DNA from: Zavarzinia aquatilis
GTDB taxonomy: Bacteria > Pseudomonadota > Alphaproteobacteria > Zavarziniales > Zavarziniaceae
Reading direction: 5' to 3'
Length of the DNA: 64,000 bases
NCBI RefSeq assembly: GCF_003173035.1
Contig: NZ_QGLE01000001.1
Coordinates: 62,001-126,000 of the forward strand
Every line of letters begins with the position of its first letter. The first letter of the stretch is position 1. Positions 42,692-52,029 of this stretch are shown here, piece after piece. The notes under the pieces are model-generated. The model searched no databases and was not told where the DNA came from. It saw only the letters and a list, made by a program, of their open reading frames with translations. The position numbers and the translations under genes are program-made.

Positions 42692-42753
42692 CCTCGCATC
42701 GGCCGGATGGGGTCGCTATACTGCGGCGATCGCCCCTTGCAGGAAGATGCTGA

Positions 42754-43866
42754 ATGTCGAACGTGGTGCCGCAGCCGTCGAAGAATATCGAGCTGGCGCA
42801 GACCGAGCTGTCGCGCAGCCCGTCGCCCTCGGTCGCGCTGGAGCCCGTGGATGCGGCGCTGGTGACCGAGATCAAGCAAGGCATCGACATCACCGACAGC
42901 GCCGCCGTGCTGCAGTTCGGCACCAAGGTGCAGAGCGGCATCGCCGAATTCGCCGACGGTATCCTGAAGACCGTGGCGGCCAAGGATTCGGGCGTCGTGG
43001 GCGAGACCCTGTCGGACCTTCTGATGAAGGTGCGCGGGCTCGACGCGGAAAGCCTGAACAAGTCGCCCTCCTTCATCGGCCGGCTGTTCGGCAGCGCCGC
43101 CAATGAGGTCGGCAAATTCCTCGGCCGCTACGAGAAGGTGGCGAGCCAGATCGACCGCATCGTCCTCAAGCTCGAGGAGGCGAAGGACCAGCTGCTGCGC
43201 GACGTCGTGATGCTCGACATGCTGTTCGAGCGCAACCTCGAGAATTTCCGCGCCCTCAACCTGCATATCCGTGCCGGCGAGGAGCTGCTGGCCGACATGC
43301 GGACGAAAGTGTTGCCGGCGCTCGAAGCCGCGGCCAACGACCCCGATCCCGGCCTTGCCCAGCTCAACGCCCAGAAACTGGCCGATGCCCGTCAGGCCCT
43401 CGACCGTTTCGAGAAGAAGCTGCAGGACCTGCGCCTGTCGAAGACGGTCACGCTGCAGACCATGCCGCAGATCCGCCTGATCCAGGGCAACGACACGGTG
43501 CTGGTCGAGAAGATCCAGTCCTCGATCCTGAACACGATCCCGATCTGGAAGAACCAGATGGTCATCGCCATCTCGATCGCCCGCTCGCAGGGGGCGCTGG
43601 AGTTGCAGCGCGAGGTGACGGACACCACCAACGAATTGCTGCGCAAGAATGCCGAGATGCTGAAGCAGGGCACCATCGGCGTCGCCCGCGAGGCGGAGCG
43701 CGGCATCGTCGACATCGAGACCTTGCAGACTGTGAACCGCGACCTGATCTCGACCATCGACGAGGTGATGAAGATCCAGGCCGAAGGCCGCGGCCGCCGC
43801 CAACAGGCCGAGGGCGAGCTGCTGAAGATCGAATCCGAACTGAAGGCGCGGCTGATCCGCGGCTGA
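42754..43866 (+). CDS. TelA/KlaA-family toxic anion resistance protein
   Basis: A 370-aa soluble helical protein of the TelA (toxic anion/tellurite resistance) family. Long coiled-coil helices are broken by motifs typical of the family: GRLFG near 109-113, the IRAGEELLADM segment near 173-183 and the IPIWKNQMVIAIS segment near 260-272. AGGAAG precedes the ATG. The next gene is an XpaC-like protein, a pairing frequent in bacteria. The biochemical function is unclear; envelope stress or resistance to tellurite is proposed for members. Confidence 0.9.
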   Translation: MSNVVPQPSKNIELAQTELSRSPSPSVALEPVDAALVTEIKQGIDITDSAAVLQFGTKVQSGIAEFADGILKTVAAKDSGVVGETLSDLLMKVRGLDAESLNKSPSFIGRLFGSAANEVGKFLGRYEKVASQIDRIVLKLEEAKDQLLRDVVMLDMLFERNLENFRALNLHIRAGEELLADMRTKVLPALEAAANDPDPGLAQLNAQKLADARQALDRFEKKLQDLRLSKTVTLQTMPQIRLIQGNDTVLVEKIQSSILNTIPIWKNQMVIAISIARSQGALELQREVTDTTNELLRKNAEMLKQGTIGVAREAERGIVDIETLQTVNRDLISTIDEVMKIQAEGRGRRQQAEGELLKIESELKARLIRG

Positions 43867-43873
43867 GGGCGGC

Positions 43874-44458
43874 ATGGACCTGATCCGGCACATCGCCGCC
43901 GGCCTCGGCGGCGGCGTTGCCTTCCTGATCTTCTATCTCTGGCTCGGCGACGCGCCCTCGCTTTCCATCGGGGCGGGGGTAGCGGCCTATGCCGCCCTGC
44001 AGCTGATCTTCGGTGCCCTTCTGCCCGGTGCGGATGCCGGGCAGGGCGGCGGCAGCGCGGCGGCGGATATCCTCACCCTCGCCGACGGTCACCTCGATGC
44101 CATCAACCATCTGGCCGGGGTGACGCCGTCCGCGGTGGCGCGCCGCCTGCGCCGGCTCGAGGATGTGGCGCTGCCCGTCGTCTATCAGGTGCAGGAGCAT
44201 CCCGAGGAGGCGATGGCCCAGCGCCGGCTGCTGACCTTCTATCTCGGGCTGGGCCGCCGGCTGGGCGAACATGCCTTGCGGATTCACCAGCTGCGTGGCG
44301 ACGCTCACCCCAGTCTTGCCAAAATCGGCGCCATGCTGGACGAGGTGACCGGGGCGTTCACCGAACGGGCCGAATCGGCGAGGGCGGCGGAATTGTCCCG
44401 GCTTGAAACGGAACTGGCGGTGCTGGAGCGCAGCCTGGAGACGGAACGCGGCGCCTGA
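43874..44458 (+). CDS. XpaC-like membrane protein paired with TelA
   Basis: A 194-aa protein. Two membrane helices at the N-terminus (about 8-24 and 31-50) precede a helical cytoplasmic domain of about 130 residues with INHLAGVTPSAVARRLRRLEDV and LTFYLGLGRRL. This is the layout of XpaC ('5-bromo-4-chloroindolyl phosphate hydrolysis') proteins. It begins 7 bp after telA, so the two are an operon. It may anchor TelA to the membrane; this is inference. Confidence 0.78.
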   Translation: MDLIRHIAAGLGGGVAFLIFYLWLGDAPSLSIGAGVAAYAALQLIFGALLPGADAGQGGGSAAADILTLADGHLDAINHLAGVTPSAVARRLRRLEDVALPVVYQVQEHPEEAMAQRRLLTFYLGLGRRLGEHALRIHQLRGDAHPSLAKIGAMLDEVTGAFTERAESARAAELSRLETELAVLERSLETERGA

Positions 44459-44491
44459 ACGCCGCGCGATTCTGATGGGGAGAGTTCGGGA

Positions 44492-44878
44492 ATGAATGTC
44501 GCGATCCGCCGCTTCGCCCTTGGCGCCGGCCTTGTTGTCGGCCTTGCCGCGCCGGCCTTCGCCCAGGCGGGGCTGGACCTGACCGGCAATTACCTCGTCA
44601 CCGGCCAGAACGGCGGCGAGCCGGGCACCTATGCCGCCGATGTCGCGGTGACGCTGGAAGGCGATGTCTATCACCTCGACTGGACCGGTCAGGGTCAGAA
44701 GGTCGAGGGTGTGGGCTTGCGCCTTGGCGATACGCTCGCCGTGACCTGGCAGGACCCGTCCAGCAAGGAGGCGGCGGTCGCCGTCTACATCATGATGCCC
44801 GACGGCGGGCTGAAGGGGCGCTGGGCCCCCATCGGCGCCAAGGCCGCCGGCACCGAAGAATGGACCCGCAAGCCCTGA
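44492..44878 (+). CDS. Small secreted beta-rich protein of unknown function
   Basis: A 128-aa protein with a signal peptide (about 1-25, ALGAGLVVGLAAPAFA|QAG). The mature part alternates hydrophobic and polar residues (DVAVTLEGDVYHLDWTGQGQ, LGDTLAVTWQD) as in small periplasmic beta-barrels. GGGGAGAG precedes the ATG. It lies 33 bp after the XpaC-like gene and may be cotranscribed. I know of no function. Confidence 0.72.
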   Translation: MNVAIRRFALGAGLVVGLAAPAFAQAGLDLTGNYLVTGQNGGEPGTYAADVAVTLEGDVYHLDWTGQGQKVEGVGLRLGDTLAVTWQDPSSKEAAVAVYIMMPDGGLKGRWAPIGAKAAGTEEWTRKP

Positions 44879-44884
44879 CCGATC

Positions 44885-45517
44885 TCAGATGGCGCCGCCC
44901 AGCCAGCCGCTGAGCGCGTCCCACGACAGCACGGTCATGTAAACCAGGAAACCGATGGCGGCGATGCCGCCCGCGATGCCGATCGAGGTCATCAAGCCGT
45001 CCTGTTCGATGAGGCCGAGGGCCAGGAACAGGATGGCGAAGGAGATCGGGATATTGGTGAAGGGGATCGGGCTCGCCAGCATGAGGCCGAGCAAGGCGAT
45101 CAGCAGCCCCACCATGCGTTCCGCGAAAGGCCCGGTCAGCACGGAAAGCCGGGGCTTCAGCACCTTTTCCACGCGCTCGATCACCGGCAGTCCGCCGCGC
45201 ACCACCTTGCGCAGGTCCTCGGCCGCGAGGCTGCGGGCGAGCACGCGTTTCGGCAGCCAGGGCCGGGGCAGGCCGGCCACCATCTGCAGGGCGATGACGG
45301 CGATGGGAAAGCCGGCGATGGCCGACAGGCCGGGCGGCGCGATGGGCAGGCAGGTCGGCAGGGCCAGCAGCAGGATCAGCAGGCCGAAGCCGCGTTCCGC
45401 CAGCATGTCGACGATGGCGCCGATGGAAATCCGCTCCTCCGGCCAGCCGAAGGCCATGACCACGAGGGTTTCGGCCGCCGAAGGCTCACGGAATACGCCG
45501 GTACCGGGTTTCTTCAT
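44885..45517 (-). CDS. ExoD-family membrane protein
   Basis: A 210-aa inner-membrane protein of the ExoD (exopolysaccharide synthesis) family. The N-terminal soluble part has SIGAIVDMLAERGFGLLILLLALPTCLPIAPPG, and further helices lie at about 75-95, 130-155 and 185-205. ExoD was linked to exopolysaccharide and alkaline tolerance in Sinorhizobium. It follows rodA by 5 bp and is probably its last cotranscribed gene. The ATG at 45517 has only a weak ribosome site. Confidence 0.82.
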   Translation of the reverse strand: MKKPGTGVFREPSAAETLVVMAFGWPEERISIGAIVDMLAERGFGLLILLLALPTCLPIAPPGLSAIAGFPIAVIALQMVAGLPRPWLPKRVLARSLAAEDLRKVVRGGLPVIERVEKVLKPRLSVLTGPFAERMVGLLIALLGLMLASPIPFTNIPISFAILFLALGLIEQDGLMTSIGIAGGIAAIGFLVYMTVLSWDALSGWLGGAI

Positions 45518-45522
45518 GACAC

Positions 45523-46668
45523 TCAACTGTGATCGAGGCGGCGCGGCAGGCGCCGCTCGCGGTGCACGGAGACGGAGAGGATGAGGCCGACACCGATCAT
45601 CAGTGTCATGGTGGCCGAGCCGCCATAGGAGACCAGCGGCAGCGGAATGCCGACCACCGGAATGAGCCCCATCACCATCGACAGGTTGATGAAGACATAG
45701 AGGAACAGCTGCGTGCCGATGCCGAGCGCGACCAGCCGGCCGAACTGGTGGCGGGAGCCGAGACCGATGGCCAGCGCATAGCCGAAGAGGCAGATGTAGA
45801 GGAGGATCAGCAGTAGACCGCCGATCATGCCGAATTCTTCCGCCAGCTGGGGGAAGATGAAGTCGGTATGGACTTCGGGCACGAAGCGCAGCTGGCTCTG
45901 GGTGCCGAGCAGATAGCCCTTGCCGAACACCCCGCCCGAGCCGAGGGCGATCATCGACTGCAGGATGTTGTAGCCGGCGCCGAGGGGGTCTGCCTCGGGG
46001 TTCAGGAAGGTCAGCACCCGGCGGCGCTGGTAGTCGTGCATGAACTCCCAGACGATGGGCAGGGCGCTGAGGCCGGCGGCGATGACGATGCCGAATTTCC
46101 ACAGCCGCACCCCGGCGAGGAAGAAGATGGCGCCCGAGCCGGCAAGCAGCAGGGTGGCGGTGCCGAGGTTCGGCTGCTTGAGGACGAGGGCGACCGGCGC
46201 CAACACCATGAGAAGCGGCACGATCAGCACCGTCGGCCGGCCAATCTGTTCCGGCATCACGCCGTGGAAATAGCGGGCGAGGGCAAGCACCAGCGCCAGC
46301 TTCATGATTTCGGACGGCTGAATCTGAAAGAAGCCGAGGTCGATCCAGCGCTGCGCCCCCATGCCGATCGAGCCCATGACCTCGACCCCGACGAGGCCGA
46401 CCAGCGTGACGCCATAGAGGAAATAGGCGTAGCGGGCATAAAGGGAGATGTCGATCAGGGCGACGACGATCATGACGCCGAGGCCGATGATGAAGCGCAC
46501 CAGCTGGCGCCCCGCCCAGGGGTCCCATTTGCCGCCGGCACTGGAATAGAGCATGGCGACGCCAATCGCCGCGATGGCGATGACAAGAAGCACGAGGCCC
46601 CAGTTGATCGACAGAAGACGCGATCCCAGCGGGATGCGGTCGCCTTCACGGCTGGAATAGACGCTCAA
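45523..46668 (-). CDS. rodA: Rod shape-determining SEDS glycosyltransferase RodA
   Basis: A 381-aa peptidoglycan polymerase with ten predicted membrane helices. SEDS motifs include GAQRWIDLGFFQIQPSE near 104-120, GGVFGKGYLLGTQSQL near 243-258, EVHTDFIFPQLAEEFG near 266-281 and GIPLPLVSYGGSATMT near 340-355. It builds glycan strands with a class B PBP during elongation. The frame opens with TTG at 46668 and no ATG is near, so TTG is the likely start. The partner mrdA gene is not in the window; upstream is a DUF423 gene. Confidence 0.93.
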   Translation of the reverse strand: MSVYSSREGDRIPLGSRLLSINWGLVLLVIAIAAIGVAMLYSSAGGKWDPWAGRQLVRFIIGLGVMIVVALIDISLYARYAYFLYGVTLVGLVGVEVMGSIGMGAQRWIDLGFFQIQPSEIMKLALVLALARYFHGVMPEQIGRPTVLIVPLLMVLAPVALVLKQPNLGTATLLLAGSGAIFFLAGVRLWKFGIVIAAGLSALPIVWEFMHDYQRRRVLTFLNPEADPLGAGYNILQSMIALGSGGVFGKGYLLGTQSQLRFVPEVHTDFIFPQLAEEFGMIGGLLLILLYICLFGYALAIGLGSRHQFGRLVALGIGTQLFLYVFINLSMVMGLIPVVGIPLPLVSYGGSATMTLMIGVGLILSVSVHRERRLPRRLDHS

Positions 46669-46754
46669 GGCGCGGGTCCGATGTTCCGGTTTTGGTGGCT
46701 TGTCCCCGTTCTAGACCGAAACGGTCGGCAGCGCAAAGCGAAGCCGACCCGGGG

Positions 46755-47126
46755 TCAGCGCCGGATCGCCGCGCTGACCAGCAGCCAGGCCCAGCCGATC
46801 AGCATCATGGTGCCGCCGATGGGCGCGACCATGCCGAGGCGGAGATCGGCGAGGGCAATGGCATAAAGCGCGCCGCCGAAGACGAAGGCCCCGACCGCGA
46901 AGGCAAGCGGCGCCGCGACCGAAACCCGGCCCCGTTCGACGAGCCACAGCGCGCCCAGGGTCGCCGCGGCGTGGATCATCTGATAGAGGCTAGCGGTCTG
47001 CACGAGGGCGAGCTGATCCGGCGTCGCCGTCGCCTTCAGGCCATGGGCGGCGAAAGCGCCGAGGCCGACGCCGAGCAAACCGTCGAGCGCGGCGACGACG
47101 AGGGCGAGGCGGAACAGAAGCGGCAT
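46755..47126 (-). CDS. DUF423-family small membrane protein
   Basis: A 123-aa protein with four hydrophobic helices. The segment GVGLGAFAAHGLKA near 18-31 is the hallmark of DUF423 (YgdD) proteins, followed by TASLYQMIHAAATLGALWL. The function is unknown. Its ATG overlaps the stop of the upstream amidase gene by one base, so the two are translationally coupled. Confidence 0.9.
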   Translation of the reverse strand: MPLLFRLALVVAALDGLLGVGLGAFAAHGLKATATPDQLALVQTASLYQMIHAAATLGALWLVERGRVSVAAPLAFAVGAFVFGGALYAIALADLRLGMVAPIGGTMMLIGWAWLLVSAAIRR

Positions 47127-47950
47127 CAGCCCACCGTGACCGCGCCGGTGAAGGCGTCGGCGAGGACGGTGGCGATCTTCGACCGGCTCTTGGCCGAGGT
47201 CAGCAGCAACTCGTCATTGGTGTTGGACAGGAAGCCGGTCTCGATCAGCACGGCCGGCACGTCCGGCACCTTCAGCACGGCGAAATTGGCCGAGCGGCGC
47301 GGATTGTCGAGCAGCCGCAGCTTGGCGCCGGCAGTCTTGACGATATGCGCCTTGCGGGCGAGGGCGGTGTTCAGCGAATGGCGCCGCGACAGATCGAACA
47401 GGATGGCGGCGACCTGCGGGTCCGACACCCCGAGGTCGAGACCGTGTAGCAGGTCGACCGCGTTTTCCCGGTCGGCGATGGCGGCGGCGAGACCGTCCGA
47501 GGCCTTTTCCGACAGCGTATAGGCCGACAGGCCGCGGGCATCCGGATTGGGCGCCGAATCGGCATGGATCGAGACGAAGAAATCCGCCTTGGCGGTCTGC
47601 GCCTTGATCGCGCGTTCCTGCAGCGGGACGAAAACGTCCTTGCTGCGGGTCAGCACCGCCTTGCAGCGGCCGCCGGCTTCGATCTGGGCGGCGATGCGCT
47701 TGGCGAGGTCGAGGGTGATGTCCTTCTCGAAGGCGCCGGAGGGGCCGATGGCGCCCGGGTCGCGGCCGCCGTGACCGGGGTCGAGCATGATGACGGGCAG
47801 GGCACGCGGCGCGGCGGGAGGCGCAGGCTTGCGCGCGGGCTTCGGCATCTGATCGTTCAGCGTCCCGGCGAGCGCCTCTGTCGCGCCCCCGGACAGGAGG
47901 AACGGCAAACCGAGCCCGAGACGCAATATGTTGCGACGATCCATGCTCAT
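47126..47950 (-). CDS. N-acetylmuramoyl-L-alanine amidase, AmiC type
   Basis: A 274-aa exported zinc amidase that cuts the stem peptide from peptidoglycan for cell separation. A twin-arginine-like start (MDRRNILRLGLGLPFLLSGG) suggests Tat export. The Amidase_3 motifs are LDPGHGGRDPGA with zinc H60, E75, SIHADSAPN with another zinc His, and VLIETGFLSN with the catalytic Glu. It lacks the N-terminal AMIN domain, so it is shorter than E. coli AmiC. An ATG two codons later, at 47944, is equally possible. Confidence 0.9.
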   Translation of the reverse strand: MSMDRRNILRLGLGLPFLLSGGATEALAGTLNDQMPKPARKPAPPAAPRALPVIMLDPGHGGRDPGAIGPSGAFEKDITLDLAKRIAAQIEAGGRCKAVLTRSKDVFVPLQERAIKAQTAKADFFVSIHADSAPNPDARGLSAYTLSEKASDGLAAAIADRENAVDLLHGLDLGVSDPQVAAILFDLSRRHSLNTALARKAHIVKTAGAKLRLLDNPRRSANFAVLKVPDVPAVLIETGFLSNTNDELLLTSAKSRSKIATVLADAFTGAVTVG

Positions 47951-48145
47951 GATACCACGCGGCCCGAAGTCCATATGGTTAAGCCCAACGCCCAATGCCG
48001 GCCCGGGAGCGACCCCGTCCGACAAGACTTGAAAATGGCAGAAACATCACGCGGATTCAAGTGTTTGCGGCGTTGCACTCAGATTCCGATGGAAGCGGCC
48101 TGCCGACCTGTGCATGTGCAGCACCGATTTTGTGGCCCGGCCGGC

Positions 48146-48174
48146 TTGACAGAGGCGGGGGGTGCGCCTAACTC
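48146..48174 (+). promoter_or_regulatory. groESL promoter
   Basis: TTGACA at 48146-48151 is followed after 17 bases by TAACTC (48169-48174). The wider sequence CTTGACA...CCTAACTCT also resembles an alphaproteobacterial RpoH promoter, so heat control by both sigma-32 and HrcA is possible. Transcription would begin close to the CIRCE element. Confidence 0.55.
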
Positions 48175-48185
48175 TGCTGCGTCCG

Positions 48186-48212
48186 TTGGCACTCGCCGAA
48201 CGGGAGTGCTAA
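48186..48212. promoter_or_regulatory. CIRCE operator (HrcA binding site)
   Basis: TTGGCACTC-N9-GAGTGCTAA differs from the consensus TTAGCACTC-N9-GAGTGCTAA at one base. It lies 50 bp before groES, over the expected transcription start, so HrcA repression of groESL is well supported. No hrcA gene is in the window. Confidence 0.93.
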
Positions 48213-48261
48213 CAACGCGGCCCGACTAACAGGCCTTTGTCTATTTCCAGAGGAGGTTCCC

Positions 48262-48579
48262 ATGAGCTTTCGGCCGTTGCATGACCGTGTCCTGGTCAAG
48301 CGCATCGAAGCAGAAGAGAAGACCAAGGGCGGGATCATCATCCCCGACACCGCCAAGGAAAAGCCGCAGGAAGGCGAAGTCGTCGCCGTCGGCTCCGGCA
48401 CCCGCAACGAGAAGGGCGAACTCGTCGCTCTCGACGTGAAGGCCGGCGACCGCATCCTGTTCGGCAAGTGGTCGGGCACGGAAATCAAGCTGGACGGCGA
48501 AGATCTCCTGATCATGAAGGAATCCGACATCCTCGGCATCCTCGAGACCACCGCCAAGAAGGGCAAGAAGGCCGCCTGA
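48262..48579 (+). CDS. groES: Co-chaperonin GroES
   Basis: A 105-aa co-chaperonin, slightly longer than the usual 95-97 aa because of a Lys/Ala tail ([10 protein letters not shown]). The start [38 protein letters not shown] holds the mobile loop that binds GroEL. GAGGAGG precedes the ATG. It is cotranscribed with groEL 47 bp downstream and caps the folding chamber in the cytosol. Confidence 0.98.
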   Translation: MSFRPLHDRVLVKRIEAEEKTKGGIIIPDTAKEKPQEGEVVAVGSGTRNEKGELVALDVKAGDRILFGKWSGTEIKLDGEDLLIMKESDILGILETTAKKGKKAA

Positions 48580-48614
48580 GCGGTCTCGCCCGTCTGATCC
48601 GCCAGAAGATTTGA

Positions 48615-50267
<1,653 letters not shown>

Positions 50268-50290
50268 TCCAGCCTTCCAGGCAAGTTCGG

Positions 50291-50321
50291 AACGGGGTCG
50301 GCGCAAGCCGGCCCCGTTTCC
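50291..50321 (+). terminator. Intrinsic terminator of groESL
   Basis: AACGGGGTCGGC (50291-50302) pairs with GCCGGCCCCGTT (50307-50318) through a GCAA tetraloop; one pair is a G-T wobble. TTTCCATTT follows. The position, 24 bp after groEL, fits a terminator. Confidence 0.8.
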
Positions 50322-50331
50322 ATTTGGGCCC

Positions 50332-51111
50332 CTAGGGGGTGCCGGCGCAGGGCGTGCTTCGCTCGCTGACGCTGATCGCGCCGTCCCGCGCGAAGACCAC
50401 CATCTCCTCGCGCTGCTCGCTGCCGTGATCGCCGCAGGCCCAGGTTTCGACCGTCTTCGGCGCTGTCGACCGCCGCAGGGCTTCCCAGGCCGCGAGGGGC
50501 AGGACGAGGGGTTCCTCCGTTCCCTCGGCCGTCAGGGCTCTCAGTCGGTCCGCCCCCTTCGGCAGGCCGATCGCCACGAATTGATGTTTGTCGCAGGGCA
50601 GGGTGCCGACCTGCAGCAGGAATTCCTCGGCCCGGCCGTCCCGGTCGTAATCGGCGAACTTCATGATCGCCGTCTCGGGCCGGCGCGCGATCGCCGCCGC
50701 CAGTTTCGGATCGTCGGCGTAGAAGCGGTCGAGATCGTCGGGCCGCGGCGCCTGCCGTTGCAGGACCGCGAGACCGCCTTCCATCAGGTCGGCCCCGGCG
50801 AACAGGGGGGTAAGGTCGAGGCGGTCGATTTCCTTGCCATCCCGAAGCCGAATGATCGACAGATGCCCCTGTTCGCCATAGGCAAAACCGGAACAGGGGC
50901 AGGTCGAGGCCATCTCGACATCATCGGCGGCGCAGACGGGCGTCGGCGGCTCGCTCCACGTCAGGCGCCATTCCTCGGCGCCCTGGGCCGTTTTTACGGT
51001 ATGGGCCTCCCGCAACTGCTCGGTCGCCCCTCCCGCCCATGACGCGGGCACGCAGGCGCAAAGCGTGGCGATCGACACGACGGCGCCAAGGACACGCGGG
51101 AACATATGCAT
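50332..51111 (-). CDS. Secreted protein of unknown function
   Basis: A 259-aa protein. A signal sequence covers about residues 1-27 (VLGAVVSIATLCACVPASWA). The mature part has at least six cysteines (VCAADD, TCPCSG, LPCDKHQ, WACGDHG, TPCAG) and the segment FADYDRDGRAEEFLLQVG, which resembles a calcium-binding or FG-GAP-like D-x-D-x-D loop. I do not know the family. The ATG at 51111 follows GAGGTG; an ATG at 51105 is also possible. It ends next to the groEL terminator. Confidence 0.72.
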   Translation of the reverse strand: MHMFPRVLGAVVSIATLCACVPASWAGGATEQLREAHTVKTAQGAEEWRLTWSEPPTPVCAADDVEMASTCPCSGFAYGEQGHLSIIRLRDGKEIDRLDLTPLFAGADLMEGGLAVLQRQAPRPDDLDRFYADDPKLAAAIARRPETAIMKFADYDRDGRAEEFLLQVGTLPCDKHQFVAIGLPKGADRLRALTAEGTEEPLVLPLAAWEALRRSTAPKTVETWACGDHGSEQREEMVVFARDGAISVSERSTPCAGTP

Positions 51112-51336
51112 TTGCAAGTCACCTCGAATATCGCCCTTGCCGGAATCGGCTCGCTCCGGCGCTGAATAAGTGTGTGCGGCAGGCGGTGCCGCAAAAGGGA
51201 TAGCGCAAGCGGACCGGCGCGGCGATCCCTGACGGTCGGCATCGCGAAATCATCATCCAGCGTGCAACCCTGTTCCCCTTCGGCGCATTGATGCGGCGCG
51301 AGGCTCCGATTTCACGGGCCGCCGGGAGTAACGGGA

Positions 51337-52023
51337 ATGATCAGGCAGACTTGGGTTCGGCGTTCTCTGCGGCTGATGACGGCCGCCTTGATGGCCGGCG
51401 GACTTTCGGCCTGTGTCGCCTATGACGACGGTTATGACGGCGGCAGCTATGGCGGTGGCGGCTATGGCGGCGGCAGCTATGGCGGCGGGAATTACGGTGG
51501 TGGGAGCTATGGCGGTTATCGCCAGCCCTATCCCAACGACTATGGTTATGGTGGCTCCTATAACGACGATGCCGCCCGCCGCGCGGCCTGGGAGCGGCAG
51601 CACCGTGAACAGGAGCGCCGCGAGCAGGAAAGGCGCCGCATCGAATACGAGCAACGCCAGCGCGATCAGCAGATCAAGGACCGCGATCGCGATCGCGAAC
51701 GTCAGGAACAGCAGCAGCGCGAAATCGAACTGCGCCAGCGCGAACAGCAGATGCGCGACCGCGAGCTTCACGATCAGAAAATGCGCGAAATCGAATTGCG
51801 CCAGCAGCTGGAGCGGCAGCAGCGCGAGCAGCAGCAGCAGGCCGAACGGCGCCAGCGCGAGATGGAGCAGATGCGCCAGTCCCGCGAGCGCGAGGCCCAG
51901 CAGCGCGAGGAACGCCGCCTTCGCGAGATTCGCATCCAGCAGGAACGCGATGCGCGCGCGCAGGAACAGGAAAGGCGCCGCGAGGACCAGGAGCGCCGCC
52001 GTCAGGAGCGCAACAACCCCTGA
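51337..52023 (+). CDS. Lipoprotein with Gly/Tyr repeats and a long charged helix
   Basis: A 228-aa protein. The signal peptide ends with the lipobox LSAC, with C26 to be lipidated. Residues 30-77 repeat GGSYGGG-type units (seven or so tyrosines spaced by glycine). From about 78 to the end the chain is almost wholly Arg, Glu and Gln, with a seven-residue rhythm that predicts one very long alpha helix or coiled coil. No catalytic motif is present. It could span the periplasm from the lipid anchor, perhaps to contact peptidoglycan. Low complexity makes homology searching unreliable. Confidence 0.75.
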   Translation: MIRQTWVRRSLRLMTAALMAGGLSACVAYDDGYDGGSYGGGGYGGGSYGGGNYGGGSYGGYRQPYPNDYGYGGSYNDDAARRAAWERQHREQERREQERRRIEYEQRQRDQQIKDRDRDRERQEQQQREIELRQREQQMRDRELHDQKMREIELRQQLERQQREQQQQAERRQREMEQMRQSREREAQQREERRLREIRIQQERDARAQEQERRREDQERRRQERNNP

Positions 52024-52029
52024 GCCGCG

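Larger units (their letters stand above)
47951..48261. other. Intergenic region carrying the groESL control sites
   Basis: These 311 bases between the amidase and groES contain no gene. The right half holds the groES promoter and the CIRCE operator, listed separately, and GAGGAGG just before the groES start. The left half shows nothing that I can assign beyond the probable amidase promoter. Confidence 0.7.

Noticed and set aside
45518-46528. Apparent fusion of the ExoD-like protein with a 340-residue upstream extension
   Set aside because: The extension is an out-of-frame reading of rodA and is Arg/Pro/His-rich; the ExoD-like protein starts at 45517.
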